This document shows, piece after piece, positions 26,397 through 35,846 of a stretch of DNA of 64,000 bases. Both the position numbers and the translations under genes were made by a program. The number at the start of each line of letters is the position of its first letter. The stretch's first letter is position 1. A model generated the notes under the pieces. That model worked only from the letters and a program-made list of their open reading frames with translations, was not told the DNA's origin and searched no databases. The stretch is taken from positions 1 through 64,000 of the forward strand of contig NZ_ADGX01000010.1 of assembly GCF_000177675.1 (NCBI RefSeq). Direction: 5' to 3'. Origin of the DNA: Parafrankia sp. EUN1f. Lineage in GTDB: Bacteria > Actinomycetota > Actinomycetes > Frankiales > Frankiaceae.

Positions 26397-27554
26397 ATGA
26401 GCGAAACAATCACCCGGTTCCGGATCGATATCCGCCAGGCGGACCTCGACGACCTGAACCGCCGACTGGCGGCCGTGCGCTGGCCCAGCGAGCTGCCCGG
26501 TGTCGGCTGGTCCCGAGGGGTGCCCCTGGGCTACCTCAAGGACCTGGTCGAGCACTGGCGCACCTCGTACGACTGGCGCAGGCACGAGGCGGCGCTGAAC
26601 GACATCCCGCAGTTCACCACCGAGATCGACGGGCAGCGGATCCACTTCCTTCATGTGCGGTCCCCGCAGTCGGATGCGCTGCCGCTGGTCCTCACGCACG
26701 GCTGGCCCGGCTCGGTGGTCGAGTTCGGCAAGATCATCGGCCCGCTGGCCGATCCGGCGGCGCACGGCGGGAACCCGGCCGACGCCTTCCACCTGGTGAT
26801 CCCGTCGCTGCCAGGCTTCGGGTTCTCCGGCCCCACACGGGATGTCGGATGGAACAGCGGGCGCATCGCGCGGGCCTGGGCGCAGCTGATGAACCGGCTC
26901 GGCTACGACCGTTACGGCGTGCAGGGCGGTGACCTCGGCGCGCTGGTCGCCCCGGAACTCGGCCGTGCCGCGACCGGGCAGGTCGTCGGCATCCACGTCA
27001 ACGCGGCCACCTTCGGCTTCATCCCCTTCGGCGACATTCCGGATACCGAACGCGCCACGCTCACCGACGCCGAGCAGGCGCGGCTGGCATTCGCGAAGGA
27101 CTTCCTGGACGACCAGAGCGGCTACTTCAAGATCTCGGCCACCCGGCCGCAGACGGTGGCGTACGCCCTCACCGACTCGCCGGTCGGCCAGCTCGCCTGG
27201 CTCGTCGAGAAGTTCAAGGAGTGGACCCATCCCGCCGCCGACCTGCCCGAGGCCGCCATCGACCGGGACCTGCTGCTGACCAACGCGATGCTCCACTGGC
27301 TCACCGGCACGGCCGGATCCGTCGCCAACCTGTACTACGAGAACATGCACGCGAACAGCTGGCATACCGCCCCGGCCACCACCCCCACCGGTGTCGCCGT
27401 GTTCGCCCAGGACCTGCCCATCCGCCGCTACGCCGAACGCGGCAACAACATCACCCACTGGACGGAGTTCGACCGCGGCGGCCACTTCGCCGCCCTGGAA
27501 GCCCCTGATCTGCTCACCGCCGACATCCGCGCGTTCTTCCGCGCGCTGCGCTAG
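26397..27554 (+). CDS. epoxide hydrolase (EHN-domain alpha/beta hydrolase)
   Basis: 385 residues. The N-terminal epoxide-hydrolase domain ([15 protein letters not shown]) is followed by an alpha/beta hydrolase with oxyanion motif HGWPGS (101-106), nucleophile Asp180 in GGDLGALV, and a C-terminal His in [10 protein letters not shown]. It should open epoxides to diols by the two-step Asp mechanism. It follows the WYL regulator by 39 bp. Confidence 0.9.
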   Translation: MSETITRFRIDIRQADLDDLNRRLAAVRWPSELPGVGWSRGVPLGYLKDLVEHWRTSYDWRRHEAALNDIPQFTTEIDGQRIHFLHVRSPQSDALPLVLTHGWPGSVVEFGKIIGPLADPAAHGGNPADAFHLVIPSLPGFGFSGPTRDVGWNSGRIARAWAQLMNRLGYDRYGVQGGDLGALVAPELGRAATGQVVGIHVNAATFGFIPFGDIPDTERATLTDAEQARLAFAKDFLDDQSGYFKISATRPQTVAYALTDSPVGQLAWLVEKFKEWTHPAADLPEAAIDRDLLLTNAMLHWLTGTAGSVANLYYENMHANSWHTAPATTPTGVAVFAQDLPIRRYAERGNNITHWTEFDRGGHFAALEAPDLLTADIRAFFRALR

Positions 27555-27621
27555 CGCTCGCACCGTCCAGGCCGCGGTGGTCAGGGAGCCGTGGCCCTGG
27601 ACGTGGCGCGTCCGCTTGACG

Positions 27622-27644
27622 AAGTAGTGAGTGGCCACTACCTT
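27622..27644. promoter_or_regulatory. TetR operator, copy 1
   Basis: GTAGTG (27624-27629) faces CACTAC (27636-27641) inside AAGTAGTGAGT-GGC-CACTACCTT. A related site lies at 28409-28429 before the MFS gene. The operator overlaps a possible GTG at 27631, which argues for the later GTG 27652 as the regulator's start. Confidence 0.65.
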
Positions 27645-27651
27645 CGTCCTT

Positions 27652-28350
27652 GTGGCAGCGACAGGGGCGAGGCAGACGGCGGAGGAACGCCGTGTATCGG
27701 TGCTTGCCGCTGCCGTGTCGGAGTTCGCGCGGGGTGGGTTGGAAGGCACGTCGACGGAGTCGATCGCCACGGCGGCCGGCATCTCCCAGCCCTACCTGTT
27801 CCGGCTGTTCGGCTCGAAGAAGGGCCTGTTCCTGGCGGCCGTGAAGGAGACGTTCGCCCGGACGGTCGCGGCCTTCGAGGTCGCGGCGGGGGAGCGGTCC
27901 GGCCAGGAGGCCATGGCCGCGATGGCGCAGGCCTACAACGACCTGCTGGCCGAACCCAGCTACCTGCTGATGCAGATGCAGGCGTACGCCGCGTGCGGCG
28001 ACCCGGACATCCGGGCCGCGACGCGGCGGGGGTTCCGGGATCTCTGGTACGTGGTCGAGCGTCTCAGTGGCCTGGACGTCGACGTCGTGCGCGCCTTCTT
28101 CGCCATGGGGATGCTCTGTAACGTCTCGGCGGCCATGGATCTGCCCGCCCTCGACGAGCGCTGGGCGCAGATCATCTGCACGGATGGCGTGGGCATTGCG
28201 GTGAGCAAGACGGTGCTCGCCGAAGGCTTCACGGGTCCGGCCTCCGAGCCCGCCGACGCCGATGCCGACGCGGTCGTCGACGATTCCGGCGCGGGCGCGG
28301 GCGCGGGCGCGGGCACGGATGTCGGTAGCGGCGCCGGCGCGCCGGTGTGA
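27652..28350 (+). CDS. TetR-family repressor of the adjacent exporter
   Basis: 232 residues. A TetR HTH near the N-terminus (TESIATAAGISQPYLFRLFG) is followed by a ligand domain and an Ala/Gly/Asp-rich tail (GAGAGAGAGTDVGSGAGA) encoded by tandem repeats. It lies 92 bp upstream of an MFS drug exporter with matching operators in front of both, so it most likely represses itself and the exporter. Confidence 0.87.
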   Translation: MAATGARQTAEERRVSVLAAAVSEFARGGLEGTSTESIATAAGISQPYLFRLFGSKKGLFLAAVKETFARTVAAFEVAAGERSGQEAMAAMAQAYNDLLAEPSYLLMQMQAYAACGDPDIRAATRRGFRDLWYVVERLSGLDVDVVRAFFAMGMLCNVSAAMDLPALDERWAQIICTDGVGIAVSKTVLAEGFTGPASEPADADADAVVDDSGAGAGAGAGTDVGSGAGAPV

Positions 28351-28408
28351 CCGGCATCGACTGAGCAGCAACACGAGTCATCCGCGGCATTTTTTTGGCC
28401 GCGTAAGG

Positions 28409-28429
28409 AAGTGGTCAGTCACTACCTTG
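28409..28429. promoter_or_regulatory. TetR operator, copy 2, before MFS gene
   Basis: AAGTGGTCAGTCACTACCTT matches the site at 27622-27644 except for a 3-bp shorter centre and two substitutions. It sits just before the GGAGGGAAGG ribosome site of the exporter. Confidence 0.65.
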
Positions 28430-28442
28430 GAGGGAAGGCCTG

Positions 28443-29900
28443 ATGGCCACCGACCGGAACCGCCTCACCTGGACCTTCGTCGTCACCTGTATCGCCGCCT
28501 TCATGACCTCCCTGGACAACCTGGTGGTCACGATGGCGCTGCCGTCGATCCGCGAGCACCTCCACGCCAGCCTGGCCGAGCTGGAATGGACCGTTAACGC
28601 CTACACCCTCAGCTTCGCGGTCCTGCTGCTGCCCGCGGCGGCGCTGGGAGACAGGCTCGGCCGGCGCCGCGTCTTCGCCGCCGGGCTGGCGATCTTCACC
28701 GTGGCCAGTGCCGCCGCCGCACTGGCACCGGGCGTCGGCACGCTCATCGCCGCCCGGGCCGTGCAGGGCGTCGGCGGGGCGATCGTGCTGCCGCTGTCGA
28801 TGACCCTGCTGTCGGCCGCGGTCCCGGCCGAGCGCCGCGGCGCCGCCCTGGGTATCTGGGGCGCGGTCTCCGGTCTGGCCATCGCGCTCGGGCCGCTGGT
28901 CGGCGGGGCCATCACGCAGGGCGCGGCCTGGCAGTGGATCTTCTGGGTGAACGTCCCGCTGGGCCTCGCTGTGATCCCCCTGGCCTTCACCCGCCTCACC
29001 GAGAGCCGTGAGCCGTCCAGCCGGCTGGACGTCACGGGAACCGTCCTGGTCAGCCTGGGCCTGTTCGGGGTGGTCCTCGGTGTGGTCCGCGGGCAGGACC
29101 ACGGCTGGACGAGCGCCGGGGTGCTTGGCGCACTGATCGCCGGTGCGGTCGGACTGGTCGCGTTCGTCGCCTGGGAGCTGCGGTCCGAGCGGAACGGCGG
29201 CGCGCCGATGCTGCCGGTGAGCCTGTTCCGCCGCCGCGGATTCGCCGCGGTCAACGCGGTCGCGGTCCTGTTCTCCTTCGGGATGTTCGGCTCGATCTTC
29301 CTGATCTCCCAGTACCTGCAGAACGTCATGGGCTACTCGCCGCTGGGCGCCGGTCTGCGCACCCTGCCCTGGACGGTGATGCCGCTGATCGTGGCGCCCA
29401 TCGCCGGCCCGCTGTCCGACCGGATCGGCGGGCGCCCGCTGATGATCACCGGCCTGGCCATGATGACCGTCGGGCTGCTGTGGCTGCGCGCCGACCTGGC
29501 CCCCGACACCTCGTTCCCGACCCTCGTGCCTGCCTTCATCGTCTCCGGCATCGGCATGGCCCTGTTCTTCGTCCCGGTCGCCAACGTGGTCATGGGCTCG
29601 GTCCCGACCGAGTTCGAGGGCGTGGCCTCCGGCGTCAACAACGCCGTCCGTGAGGTCGGCGGGGTCTTCGGCATCGCGGTCCTGGCCTCGGTGTTCGCCG
29701 CGGTCGGCGGCTACGCCAGCGCCGCCGACTTCACCGACGGCATCCGCGTCGCCCTGGTCGTCGGCGCGGCCGCGACCGGCGTCGGAACGCTCGGCTCCCT
29801 GCTCGTCCCCCGCCACCGGACGCCCTCCGCCGCAGAGCAGTCCGAGAGCCACGCAGGCAATCCGGCTCTCCGTCTCGGCTACGAGCCGGTCAATTCCTGA
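28443..29900 (+). CDS. MFS drug exporter, DHA2 (EmrB/QacA) family
   Basis: 485 residues with about fourteen hydrophobic segments. Motif C-like AVSGLAIALGPLVGGAITQG, motif A-like LGDRLGRRRVF and the early FMTSLDNLVVTMALP are typical of DHA2 proton-coupled multidrug exporters. A strong ribosome site precedes the ATG. It is paired with the TetR at 27652 and is presumably induced by its substrate. Confidence 0.9.
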   Translation: MATDRNRLTWTFVVTCIAAFMTSLDNLVVTMALPSIREHLHASLAELEWTVNAYTLSFAVLLLPAAALGDRLGRRRVFAAGLAIFTVASAAAALAPGVGTLIAARAVQGVGGAIVLPLSMTLLSAAVPAERRGAALGIWGAVSGLAIALGPLVGGAITQGAAWQWIFWVNVPLGLAVIPLAFTRLTESREPSSRLDVTGTVLVSLGLFGVVLGVVRGQDHGWTSAGVLGALIAGAVGLVAFVAWELRSERNGGAPMLPVSLFRRRGFAAVNAVAVLFSFGMFGSIFLISQYLQNVMGYSPLGAGLRTLPWTVMPLIVAPIAGPLSDRIGGRPLMITGLAMMTVGLLWLRADLAPDTSFPTLVPAFIVSGIGMALFFVPVANVVMGSVPTEFEGVASGVNNAVREVGGVFGIAVLASVFAAVGGYASAADFTDGIRVALVVGAAATGVGTLGSLLVPRHRTPSAAEQSESHAGNPALRLGYEPVNS

Positions 29901-30070
29901 ACCGCAGTACCTGAGTCGCTGAAAGCCCGGTCCCCGCGCCGGAGTGTCGGCTGCGGGGCGCCGGGCTTTCGCAACCCAACGTGGGGGGAACCGGGGTCGA
30001 CACAGCATGACTACTGTCGAAAGCGGGTCGTGGGCACCCGTAGCCTTGTGGTCGACACCGTACTGTAACA

Positions 30071-31540
30071 CTATGCGGAATCTATCCCGGCTATTATCTG
30101 TGTGGAGCGCTGCTCGACGCTGGCGCGGCCGAAGCGGCGGACCAGGGAAAGGTAGAAAAGTGGAGCCGCCGACGTCGCCCAGTCGTTTATGCGGTCTGGT
30201 CGTAGCAGATATTTGATGACGGGATCGATCTGGAACTCCTCGTAGTCAAGGGCCGTGTTCTCCCACTTGTCCGGGACACCGCGACTTCTTCGCTCTACAA
30301 CTTCATGTGCGGAAAGTCTGTTCAGTGACGCAAGGAAAAGTGCGCCCCATTGTTGTTTGTTGACATCGATGGAGATGGCCAGCAGTTCCAGTCCGTACTC
30401 GTTGCTGTGGATCGCGAGTTCCTCCGATATCCCACGGCGTGCGACATCGAACAGGTTCGGGGGTTTCCTGCCCTGCGAGTCCAGGGATCTTGATATCGCC
30501 TCGTTGACCGATGAGTTCCAGAGGAGCGCGCCCGAGCCGACCTGCGCGCTCCGTCGCGCGAATATGGCTTTGTTGTCGGCCGATACAACTGCGACATTCA
30601 CGCCAAAGCTGCAGCACATGAAGTCCGGTGCATTCTGCGGATCTTCGGGATCCAGGTACCTGCTGCGAGGTGTCGAGCCGTCGCGAAACTCTCTGTCTAG
30701 CTGCTGTGCCGCAAGAAATGTGAAGTAGTCGGCGTTCTTCAGCCTTAAGAAGATCTCCGGCTCCTCGTCCACCCCGACTCTGGTCACGGAAAAGCCCGCC
30801 ACCGCATAACGAAGGCCGTTCCAGAAATGTGTTAGTCCCTCGTTCCGGCGTCTGGCCTGTTCGGCCTCGATTTCTTCTCGCCATTCGGCGAGTTCGTCCG
30901 GCAGGTTCACGAACTGCGGATCGAGGATGATCCTCGCTGAATGCTCCGGTATGGGATGCTCTCCGTCTCCCTCTACGATCAGGAGATCCGTGAACAGCGG
31001 GCCCAGCCGGAAACCCTGCGGAGTAAGCACGGGTGACGGGGGTGGGGCGTTGTTTGGGCCGTTGGAATCAGGAGCCGGCCGCTGTCGCTGGATCCCAGCT
31101 CCAGGTGCGGATCTCGACGTTCCTGCCTCGTGATGGGATCTCACATCTCGCAGTACTTTGTCGGCGACTGATCCAACGCAGTCCTCGTTTAGATCGAGGT
31201 ATACGCGATCGCGTAGAGTCGGCGGCATCACGACATTCTCGATACAGAGGGGAAGGACTTTTATCTTCTTGTTGGAGATCTGCCCGTTCATTGCGAGCGC
31301 GATCTCTCGTTGGCACCAACCTGATCTTATCGAGGTGGGTGAGACGAGGGCAAGAAGGAAGTCTACCTCGTATATCGCCTCTGATATGCGCTCAACGAGC
31401 GAGTCGCCGATCCTGAGCTCACCTTCATCGATCCATACTCGAGCCCCTCCTGACTCAAGTTCGGCTGCCAGTAGGCGAGCGAGACTCCTATCTGTGTGAG
31501 AGTAGCTTATGAAAATCGATACTGGATTTTCGCTTGACAT
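30071..31540 (-). CDS. TIR domain protein with C-terminal NUDIX-like domain
   Basis: 489 residues. Residues 1-~135 are a TIR domain (IFISYSHTDRSLARLLAAEL, then ARVWIDEGELRIGDSL, then SGWCQREIALAM), so the NADase-site Glu region is plausible. After a Pro-rich linker (~145-175), residues ~210-480 include a stretch with the layout of a degenerate NUDIX box (VNEAISRSLDSQG, then ARRGISEELAI near 368) inside a domain like the SMODS-associated NUDIX. The known roles of these families suggest an NAD-consuming effector with a nucleotide-sensing domain. Codon use is clearly AT-richer than in the neighbours. GGAG 6 nt upstream supports ATG 31540. It directly follows a relic of an AICE-type XRE gene. Confidence 0.8.
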   Translation of the reverse strand: MSSENPVSIFISYSHTDRSLARLLAAELESGGARVWIDEGELRIGDSLVERISEAIYEVDFLLALVSPTSIRSGWCQREIALAMNGQISNKKIKVLPLCIENVVMPPTLRDRVYLDLNEDCVGSVADKVLRDVRSHHEAGTSRSAPGAGIQRQRPAPDSNGPNNAPPPSPVLTPQGFRLGPLFTDLLIVEGDGEHPIPEHSARIILDPQFVNLPDELAEWREEIEAEQARRRNEGLTHFWNGLRYAVAGFSVTRVGVDEEPEIFLRLKNADYFTFLAAQQLDREFRDGSTPRSRYLDPEDPQNAPDFMCCSFGVNVAVVSADNKAIFARRSAQVGSGALLWNSSVNEAISRSLDSQGRKPPNLFDVARRGISEELAIHSNEYGLELLAISIDVNKQQWGALFLASLNRLSAHEVVERRSRGVPDKWENTALDYEEFQIDPVIKYLLRPDRINDWATSAAPLFYLSLVRRFGRASVEQRSTQIIAGIDSA

Positions 31541-31679
31541 ATGAATCTCCGAGTATATTTTCTCGTCTTCTTGACGGCTGTCGATGGCGTATGGCCGGCG
31601 ACGCCCCGGCGAACACGGTGCGGCAGCGGTCCTCGGCGTTGGTGCGGCGGATGGTGCCGCCGGGAGGCCGGCCGATCAG

Positions 31680-31811
31680 AAGACGAGCGCCGTCGTACCT
31701 GCCTGACAGAGGGAGCAGCTTCTTCAAGCCGGTTGCCTCGTCGGCGGCGCGGAACTTGCCTCGCACTGGGAACTCGGGCAGGACGGTGTGGGGAGGAGTG
31801 GGCCGCGTCAT
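31680..31811 (-). pseudogene. N-terminal relic of AICE-type XRE regulator
   Basis: The frame from ATG 31811 reads MTRPTPPHTVLPEF, then KFRAADEATGLKKLLPLSGR, then YDGA. It aligns with the start of the intact element regulator at 56703 (MAQPAPPYTVSPEL, then DFRAACEAMDFGTIFRLMRK, then YDGA). Homology stops after ~44 codons, where sequence leading to the TIR gene takes over, so the gene body has been lost. Confidence 0.7.
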
Positions 31812-31929
31812 CCGCCAACTCCTCTGGGTGGGGCCGACTGCGGAGAGTCGGCGGGTGGTCGGGTCGCTACGCAGAGACTAGCCCGACCATGCCACGTGGT
31901 GGCATCACCCGTAGGTCGCCGTTGTGAGG
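31809..31929. repeat. copy of AICE promoter module (see 56701-56819)
   Basis: About 120 bp upstream of the relic aligns nearly end to end with 56701-56819, including the identical core GTCGCTACGCAGAGACTA and the end GTTGTGAGGA. It holds a perfect palindrome ATGCCAC-GTG-GTGGCAT-like element at 31889-31905 (arms ATGCCAC and GTGGCAT). This is a preserved operator/promoter now upstream of the TIR gene. Bases 31930-32140 show no gene. Confidence 0.8.
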
Positions 31930-32140
31930 ACCAGCCCTCGGAAAGCCCCTGTCCGTCCGTGTCCGCTCAACGCCGCGCCTGTGGCGGCCGGCCACATCGC
32001 GCTGTGACCTGGGCGCCGCTGTCAGCAGCCGCGATCGTTTGGGGGAAGCCGGGCAGGTCCCTCAGCGGGCCGCGCCCCGCGCCGCCTGGCGCCGCGGTCA
32101 ACAGCCCGCAGCGTCAGGCCCGCTGACGCATGACTTTCAG

Positions 32141-33429
32141 CTATCTCCGGGGGCGGAAGAAGTTCCTGACCGCGTAGGCGGTGGTCTTTGCGCCGATCTT
32201 CGCACCCTCGATGTCGGCCGTCCGGGTGTGGATTCCACCCCAGATACGAGCCTCGATCACCTCGGCGATGGCCTGCGAGAAGCTCCGGAAATACCGGGTG
32301 GTGCCCGAGGCCTCGCTGTAGGCGCTGAAGGCTATGTCGTCCCGGCCGAAAAAGTACGCCAGCGCCGACATGCTCGCCGCCGTGAAACAGGTGTGCCCCG
32401 AGGTGAAATCGGGGTGCGGTGGTGTCACGAGCAGCGGCATCCAGTTCGGGTCGGCCGCAGTAGCCGGATTGCCGTCGGTGTCCGCCAGCTGGATCGCGGT
32501 CACCGGCCGCCAGAACATCCAGGCCGCCTTCTCGTTGTAGCAGGCGGTGGTCGCGTCGGCCTCGGAGATGTCCACCATGGCGAACATCCGCGCCGTCTGC
32601 AGGACGTTCAGGTGCTGGCCCGTGGCCAGCTGCCGCTTGATCTCCCACTCGCCCAGGTGACGGTCATGCCACCAGATCGCGGCCTGCGTCTGGTCGAGGG
32701 TGCGGGTGGTGCTGTTGACCGCGCCGATCTCCTTGACCTCGTTGAAGTCGCGGGCGTACTGGGCGGAGGTCAGCGCGGGCGGGCCGGCGCTGCGGAACAT
32801 CGACGTACTCGGCAGGAGGAACGGCTTGAGCTCCGCCACCCACGCCGTGTCGGAGGCGTAGGTGGGCGGGGTCGGCCGCCACTGGCCGGGCTCGGTTCCC
32901 CCACCGGCCAGGCCGGGTCGCCGAACGCCCCGTCATCCTGGCGCGCCCGGATCATCGCGGCGGCGGTCTGGCTGCCCACCGAGACCCCGCCGCGCTTCGC
33001 GGCACTGTCCGGGACGGTCGCCATCCACTCGTCGTACTGTGCCTGCAGACGCGCCTGCTGGGCGGGGAAAAGCGAGCTGAGAACCTGGAAGGCCGCGGTG
33101 CCGACCGCCGCGTTCACGGATTCGCGGCCGTTGGTGCGCGGGGCGCTGAGATAGGGCTCGTAGGGGCGCCCGGAGATGGCGTTCACCGCGTCGTAGACCG
33201 CTCCGTGCACCATCGCGAAGCTGCGTGCCTGTACCTGCGGCTGCTGCCCGGCCACATCCCAGATCGCGGTCTGCGCGTTACGGTCCCAGACGATGACGGC
33301 ATTTGGCGAGGTGCTCGCGGCCGTACCCGATGCGGGCGGTGCACCGGCCGCGGCCGGCACGCCGGCGGCAAGAAATCCGACGATGGCCGTGCACATTAGT
33401 TTTCGGCGAAAGCGACCCGAGCGCGCCAC
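32141..33429 (-). pseudogene. vanadium-dependent haloperoxidase / PAP2-family protein, frameshifted
   Basis: Two frames make one secreted PAP2-superfamily protein of ~430 residues. Frame one (from ATG 33429) has a signal peptide (LMCTAIVGFLAAGVPAAAGA) and the N-terminal helical domain. Frame two has the phosphate/vanadate-binding motifs: FWRPVTAI, HPDFTSGHTCFTAAS and ARIWGGIHTRTADIEG. Adding one base to the C5 run at 32898-32902 joins them as PVGGTEPGQWRPTPPTYASD. This is either a true deletion or a sequencing slip, the same class of error as at 20352. Confidence 0.85.
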
Positions 33430-33661
33430 AGTTGGTCTCCCTTGCTCGTGGGCAGAAAACGACGAGAGATGGATGGCAGTCCGGCGTGAACCTCGGTCAT
33501 GATGTCACCACGAGATCAAAGACGTCGCGCTTTGAAGTACAATGTGCTGTTTCGGCAGGTCCGGGTGTTGCCGGCTTCGGGCATCGCCGTGACGTTCCCT
33601 GTTCCCGGCGGAGCCCACAGCCGGCCGGTCAGTCGCTGCGATGGTCCGGCATGCTGGGCGG

Positions 33662-33868
33662 ATGCGTGAAGTGAGTATTCGTGACGACGTCATCCGCCTG
33701 GGTCAGTTCCTCAAGCTCGCCGACGTGGTGGAGGCGGGCGCGGAGATCAGGACAGTGCTCGCCAACGGGGACGTTCGCGTCAACGGTGAGGTCGAGACCC
33801 GCCGCGGCCGCCAGCTACGGCGGGGAGACGAGGTCACGCTGCCCGGTGAGCGGCTGCGTGTCGGCTGA
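33662..33868 (+). CDS. S4-domain RNA-binding protein
   Basis: 68 residues forming one S4 domain (IRLGQFLKLADVVEAGAEIR, then VLANGDVRVNGEVETRRGRQ), like the YaaA/RlbA small S4 proteins. It likely binds structured RNA. ATG 33662 begins the conserved domain. Bases 33869-34098 downstream show no supportable gene. Confidence 0.85.
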   Translation: MREVSIRDDVIRLGQFLKLADVVEAGAEIRTVLANGDVRVNGEVETRRGRQLRRGDEVTLPGERLRVG

Positions 33869-34098
33869 TCCACGCCAGGGCCCGGTCCACCTCTGGGTCC
33901 GGCGGTCAAGCGTCACGGCTGCGCAGGGTGTGCCAGCCGCTGAGGATCGCGGCCGCCGCCCAGGGTGTCCATCGCCGTCACGGAGGGAGGCGGCCGGTTC
34001 GGGTCGGCGGACGCGGGCCCTGCGGCCCACGCTCCGGACCTCGGCACTGGCTTTCTCACCGAAGGTGGAACAGAGCCGCTGTCTGGACAGACTCGGCG

Positions 34099-34758
34099 TC
34101 AGGCCCCGACGTGGATGTGAGCTGCCCAGATTGACGGCTTGGCCGGATGCGCGGCGCGAAGGCGGCGAACGGCGGCGTGCAGGGCGTCGGCGGTGGCGTC
34201 AGTACCACCATCGGCGAGGAAGCCATAGACCGCGTCTGATATGTGGGCCGACGATCTGTCCTCGATGGGCCACAGAGTGGCGATAACCCGGCGATATCCA
34301 GCGAGCTGGAATGCGGACGCGAGATGGATCGTCTCGTCGGTCAGAGCTGTCGTCGGCCGGCTGGTCGAGCAGGCGGAGAGGAAAGCGAACTCTGCTGTTT
34401 CCAGCCGCAACGCCGCGATGTCCGCAACTGTCAGTCGATCGTCATGCAGGAGAAGGTGGCTGGTCGAGGGTGCGGTGGGGTTACTCACCCCGTGGCAGGC
34501 GAAATGAACCCACGGCCGGCTCCGTAGCGCCGCCACGACGGAATCGTGGGTCGCGGTCGGACCGCTGAGAACCTCGACTCCGCCGCGGAATCTGTCGCGT
34601 ATCATTGCGGCCTCCTGTTCCACGCCGTCGAGGCGCTGCTCACCCGGCGTGTTCGGCATCGCCACGACGGCCATCCTGCTGCCGGCGGCTGTTCCGGAAC
34701 CGCCGGGCCTGCGGGCGTACAGCAGCGTTCGGATGTTGGGAGTGTAGGAGGACACCAC
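34099..34758 (-). pseudogene. CHAT-domain protein, N-terminally truncated
   Basis: 219 codons matching the C-terminal half of a CHAT caspase-like domain, with the catalytic His in WVHFACHG (~110) and Cys in FLSACSTS (~155). Known CHAT proteins carry a longer N-terminal part, often TPR repeats. Here the frame upstream of GTG 34758 still reads weakly CHAT-like (WAFRVVSSYTPN) but lacks a start or partner domain, so it is probably a remnant. CHAT proteases occur in programmed-death and phage-defence systems. Confidence 0.65.
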
Positions 34759-34873
34759 ACGGAAGGCCCACTGACGGGAGAAACTCGGGTTTGGCAGGCG
34801 TACGCGATGCCGTGAATGGCGTTCGCGAAAGCGGTGCGCGAGGAACTGGTTAGCCGCCGAAATCGCCGGCCTC

Positions 34874-35758
34874 CTACGGGCGCCAACCAGCTGACCGCAG
34901 CCACGCCGCCAGCGTCAGGACTTTCGGGTGCAGGGCACGCAGAGCCGGCAGATCGGGCTGTTCCATCGCGCCGGAATCGAACCAGGCGAACATCTTCGCG
35001 ACCTCCTCGTCGAAGGCGCGCAGCTGCTCGAGCGGGGTCTGGTGAAAACGTGCCGGAATCCCGGCCGCCTCGCCGAGCCGTTCGGCTATCTCCGAGGCGG
35101 CGAGATGGTCACCCGCGATCACCACGGTCTGACCGATGAACGCCGCCGGCTCGTCGAACGCCAATGCCGCGAACTCGCCGATGTCGGCCATCGAGATCAG
35201 CGGCAGCCGGCTGGACGGACGCAGAGCGAGGGAGACGACCAGCCCGTTCTCGGTCAGGACGGGGCGGGTGACGGTCGTGAAGTTCTCCATGAAGAACACC
35301 GGCCGCAGGACGGTGGCAGGCAGGCCGAGATCCCGGATATGCGCTTCGATGAGCCCCTTGCTTTCCAGATGCGGAACGCCGGTGTCCTGGTCGGCGCCCG
35401 CAACCGAGCTGTACACGAGGTGGTCGACGCCGGCCTGTGCCGCGAGGTCGGCGGCGCGTCTGCCGCGCCGTACCTCGGCCTCGACGTCCGCCAGGCTCAC
35501 GGTGCCCGAGGCCACGCTGCTCAGTATCAGGAAGACGCCGCTCACGTCCGCCATGACCGTGCGGATCGATGCCGGGTCGTCCAGATCGCCGACGACGAGC
35601 CGGGCCCCCGCGGCCTGAAGCGCCCGCGCGGCGGGCCGCTGCGGGTCACGTACCAGCGCGTGCACCTTCCGCCCGCGTCCCAGCAGCGCTCGGGCCACCG
35701 CACCGCCCTGCTGTCCGGTCGCGCCGATGACAAGAACTGAATTCTCACGATCATCCAT
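34874..35758 (-). CDS. NmrA-family NAD(P)-binding protein
   Basis: 294 residues with a Rossmann loop VIGATGQQGGAVARAL at the N-terminus and the atypical-SDR NmrA layout (GDLDDPASIRTVM, then YSSVAGADQDTGVPHLESK). Such proteins sense redox cofactors or act as quinone reductases. It is divergent from the XRE regulator at 35847. Confidence 0.87.
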   Translation of the reverse strand: MDDRENSVLVIGATGQQGGAVARALLGRGRKVHALVRDPQRPAARALQAAGARLVVGDLDDPASIRTVMADVSGVFLILSSVASGTVSLADVEAEVRRGRRAADLAAQAGVDHLVYSSVAGADQDTGVPHLESKGLIEAHIRDLGLPATVLRPVFFMENFTTVTRPVLTENGLVVSLALRPSSRLPLISMADIGEFAALAFDEPAAFIGQTVVIAGDHLAASEIAERLGEAAGIPARFHQTPLEQLRAFDEEVAKMFAWFDSGAMEQPDLPALRALHPKVLTLAAWLRSAGWRP

Positions 35759-35812
35759 GGGGCGTAAAGCTAGCCACGGTCACCGCCGACAACCTGGTTG
35801 CGATGGTGATAC

Positions 35813-35825
35813 CCAGGACTCCTGG
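35813..35825. promoter_or_regulatory. palindrome between nmrA-like and XRE genes
   Basis: CCAGGA-C-TCCTGG is a perfect 6-bp palindrome with a 1-bp centre, 22 bp upstream of the XRE start. Candidate operator for the pair. Confidence 0.45.
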
Positions 35826-35846
35826 ACAGCAAGGGGACGAGGTTCT

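Noticed and set aside
28422-30071. 549-codon minus-strand frame opposite the MFS exporter
   Set aside because: Low-complexity Asp/Gly/Gln/Arg-rich antisense frame; the plus strand shows a typical DHA2 exporter.
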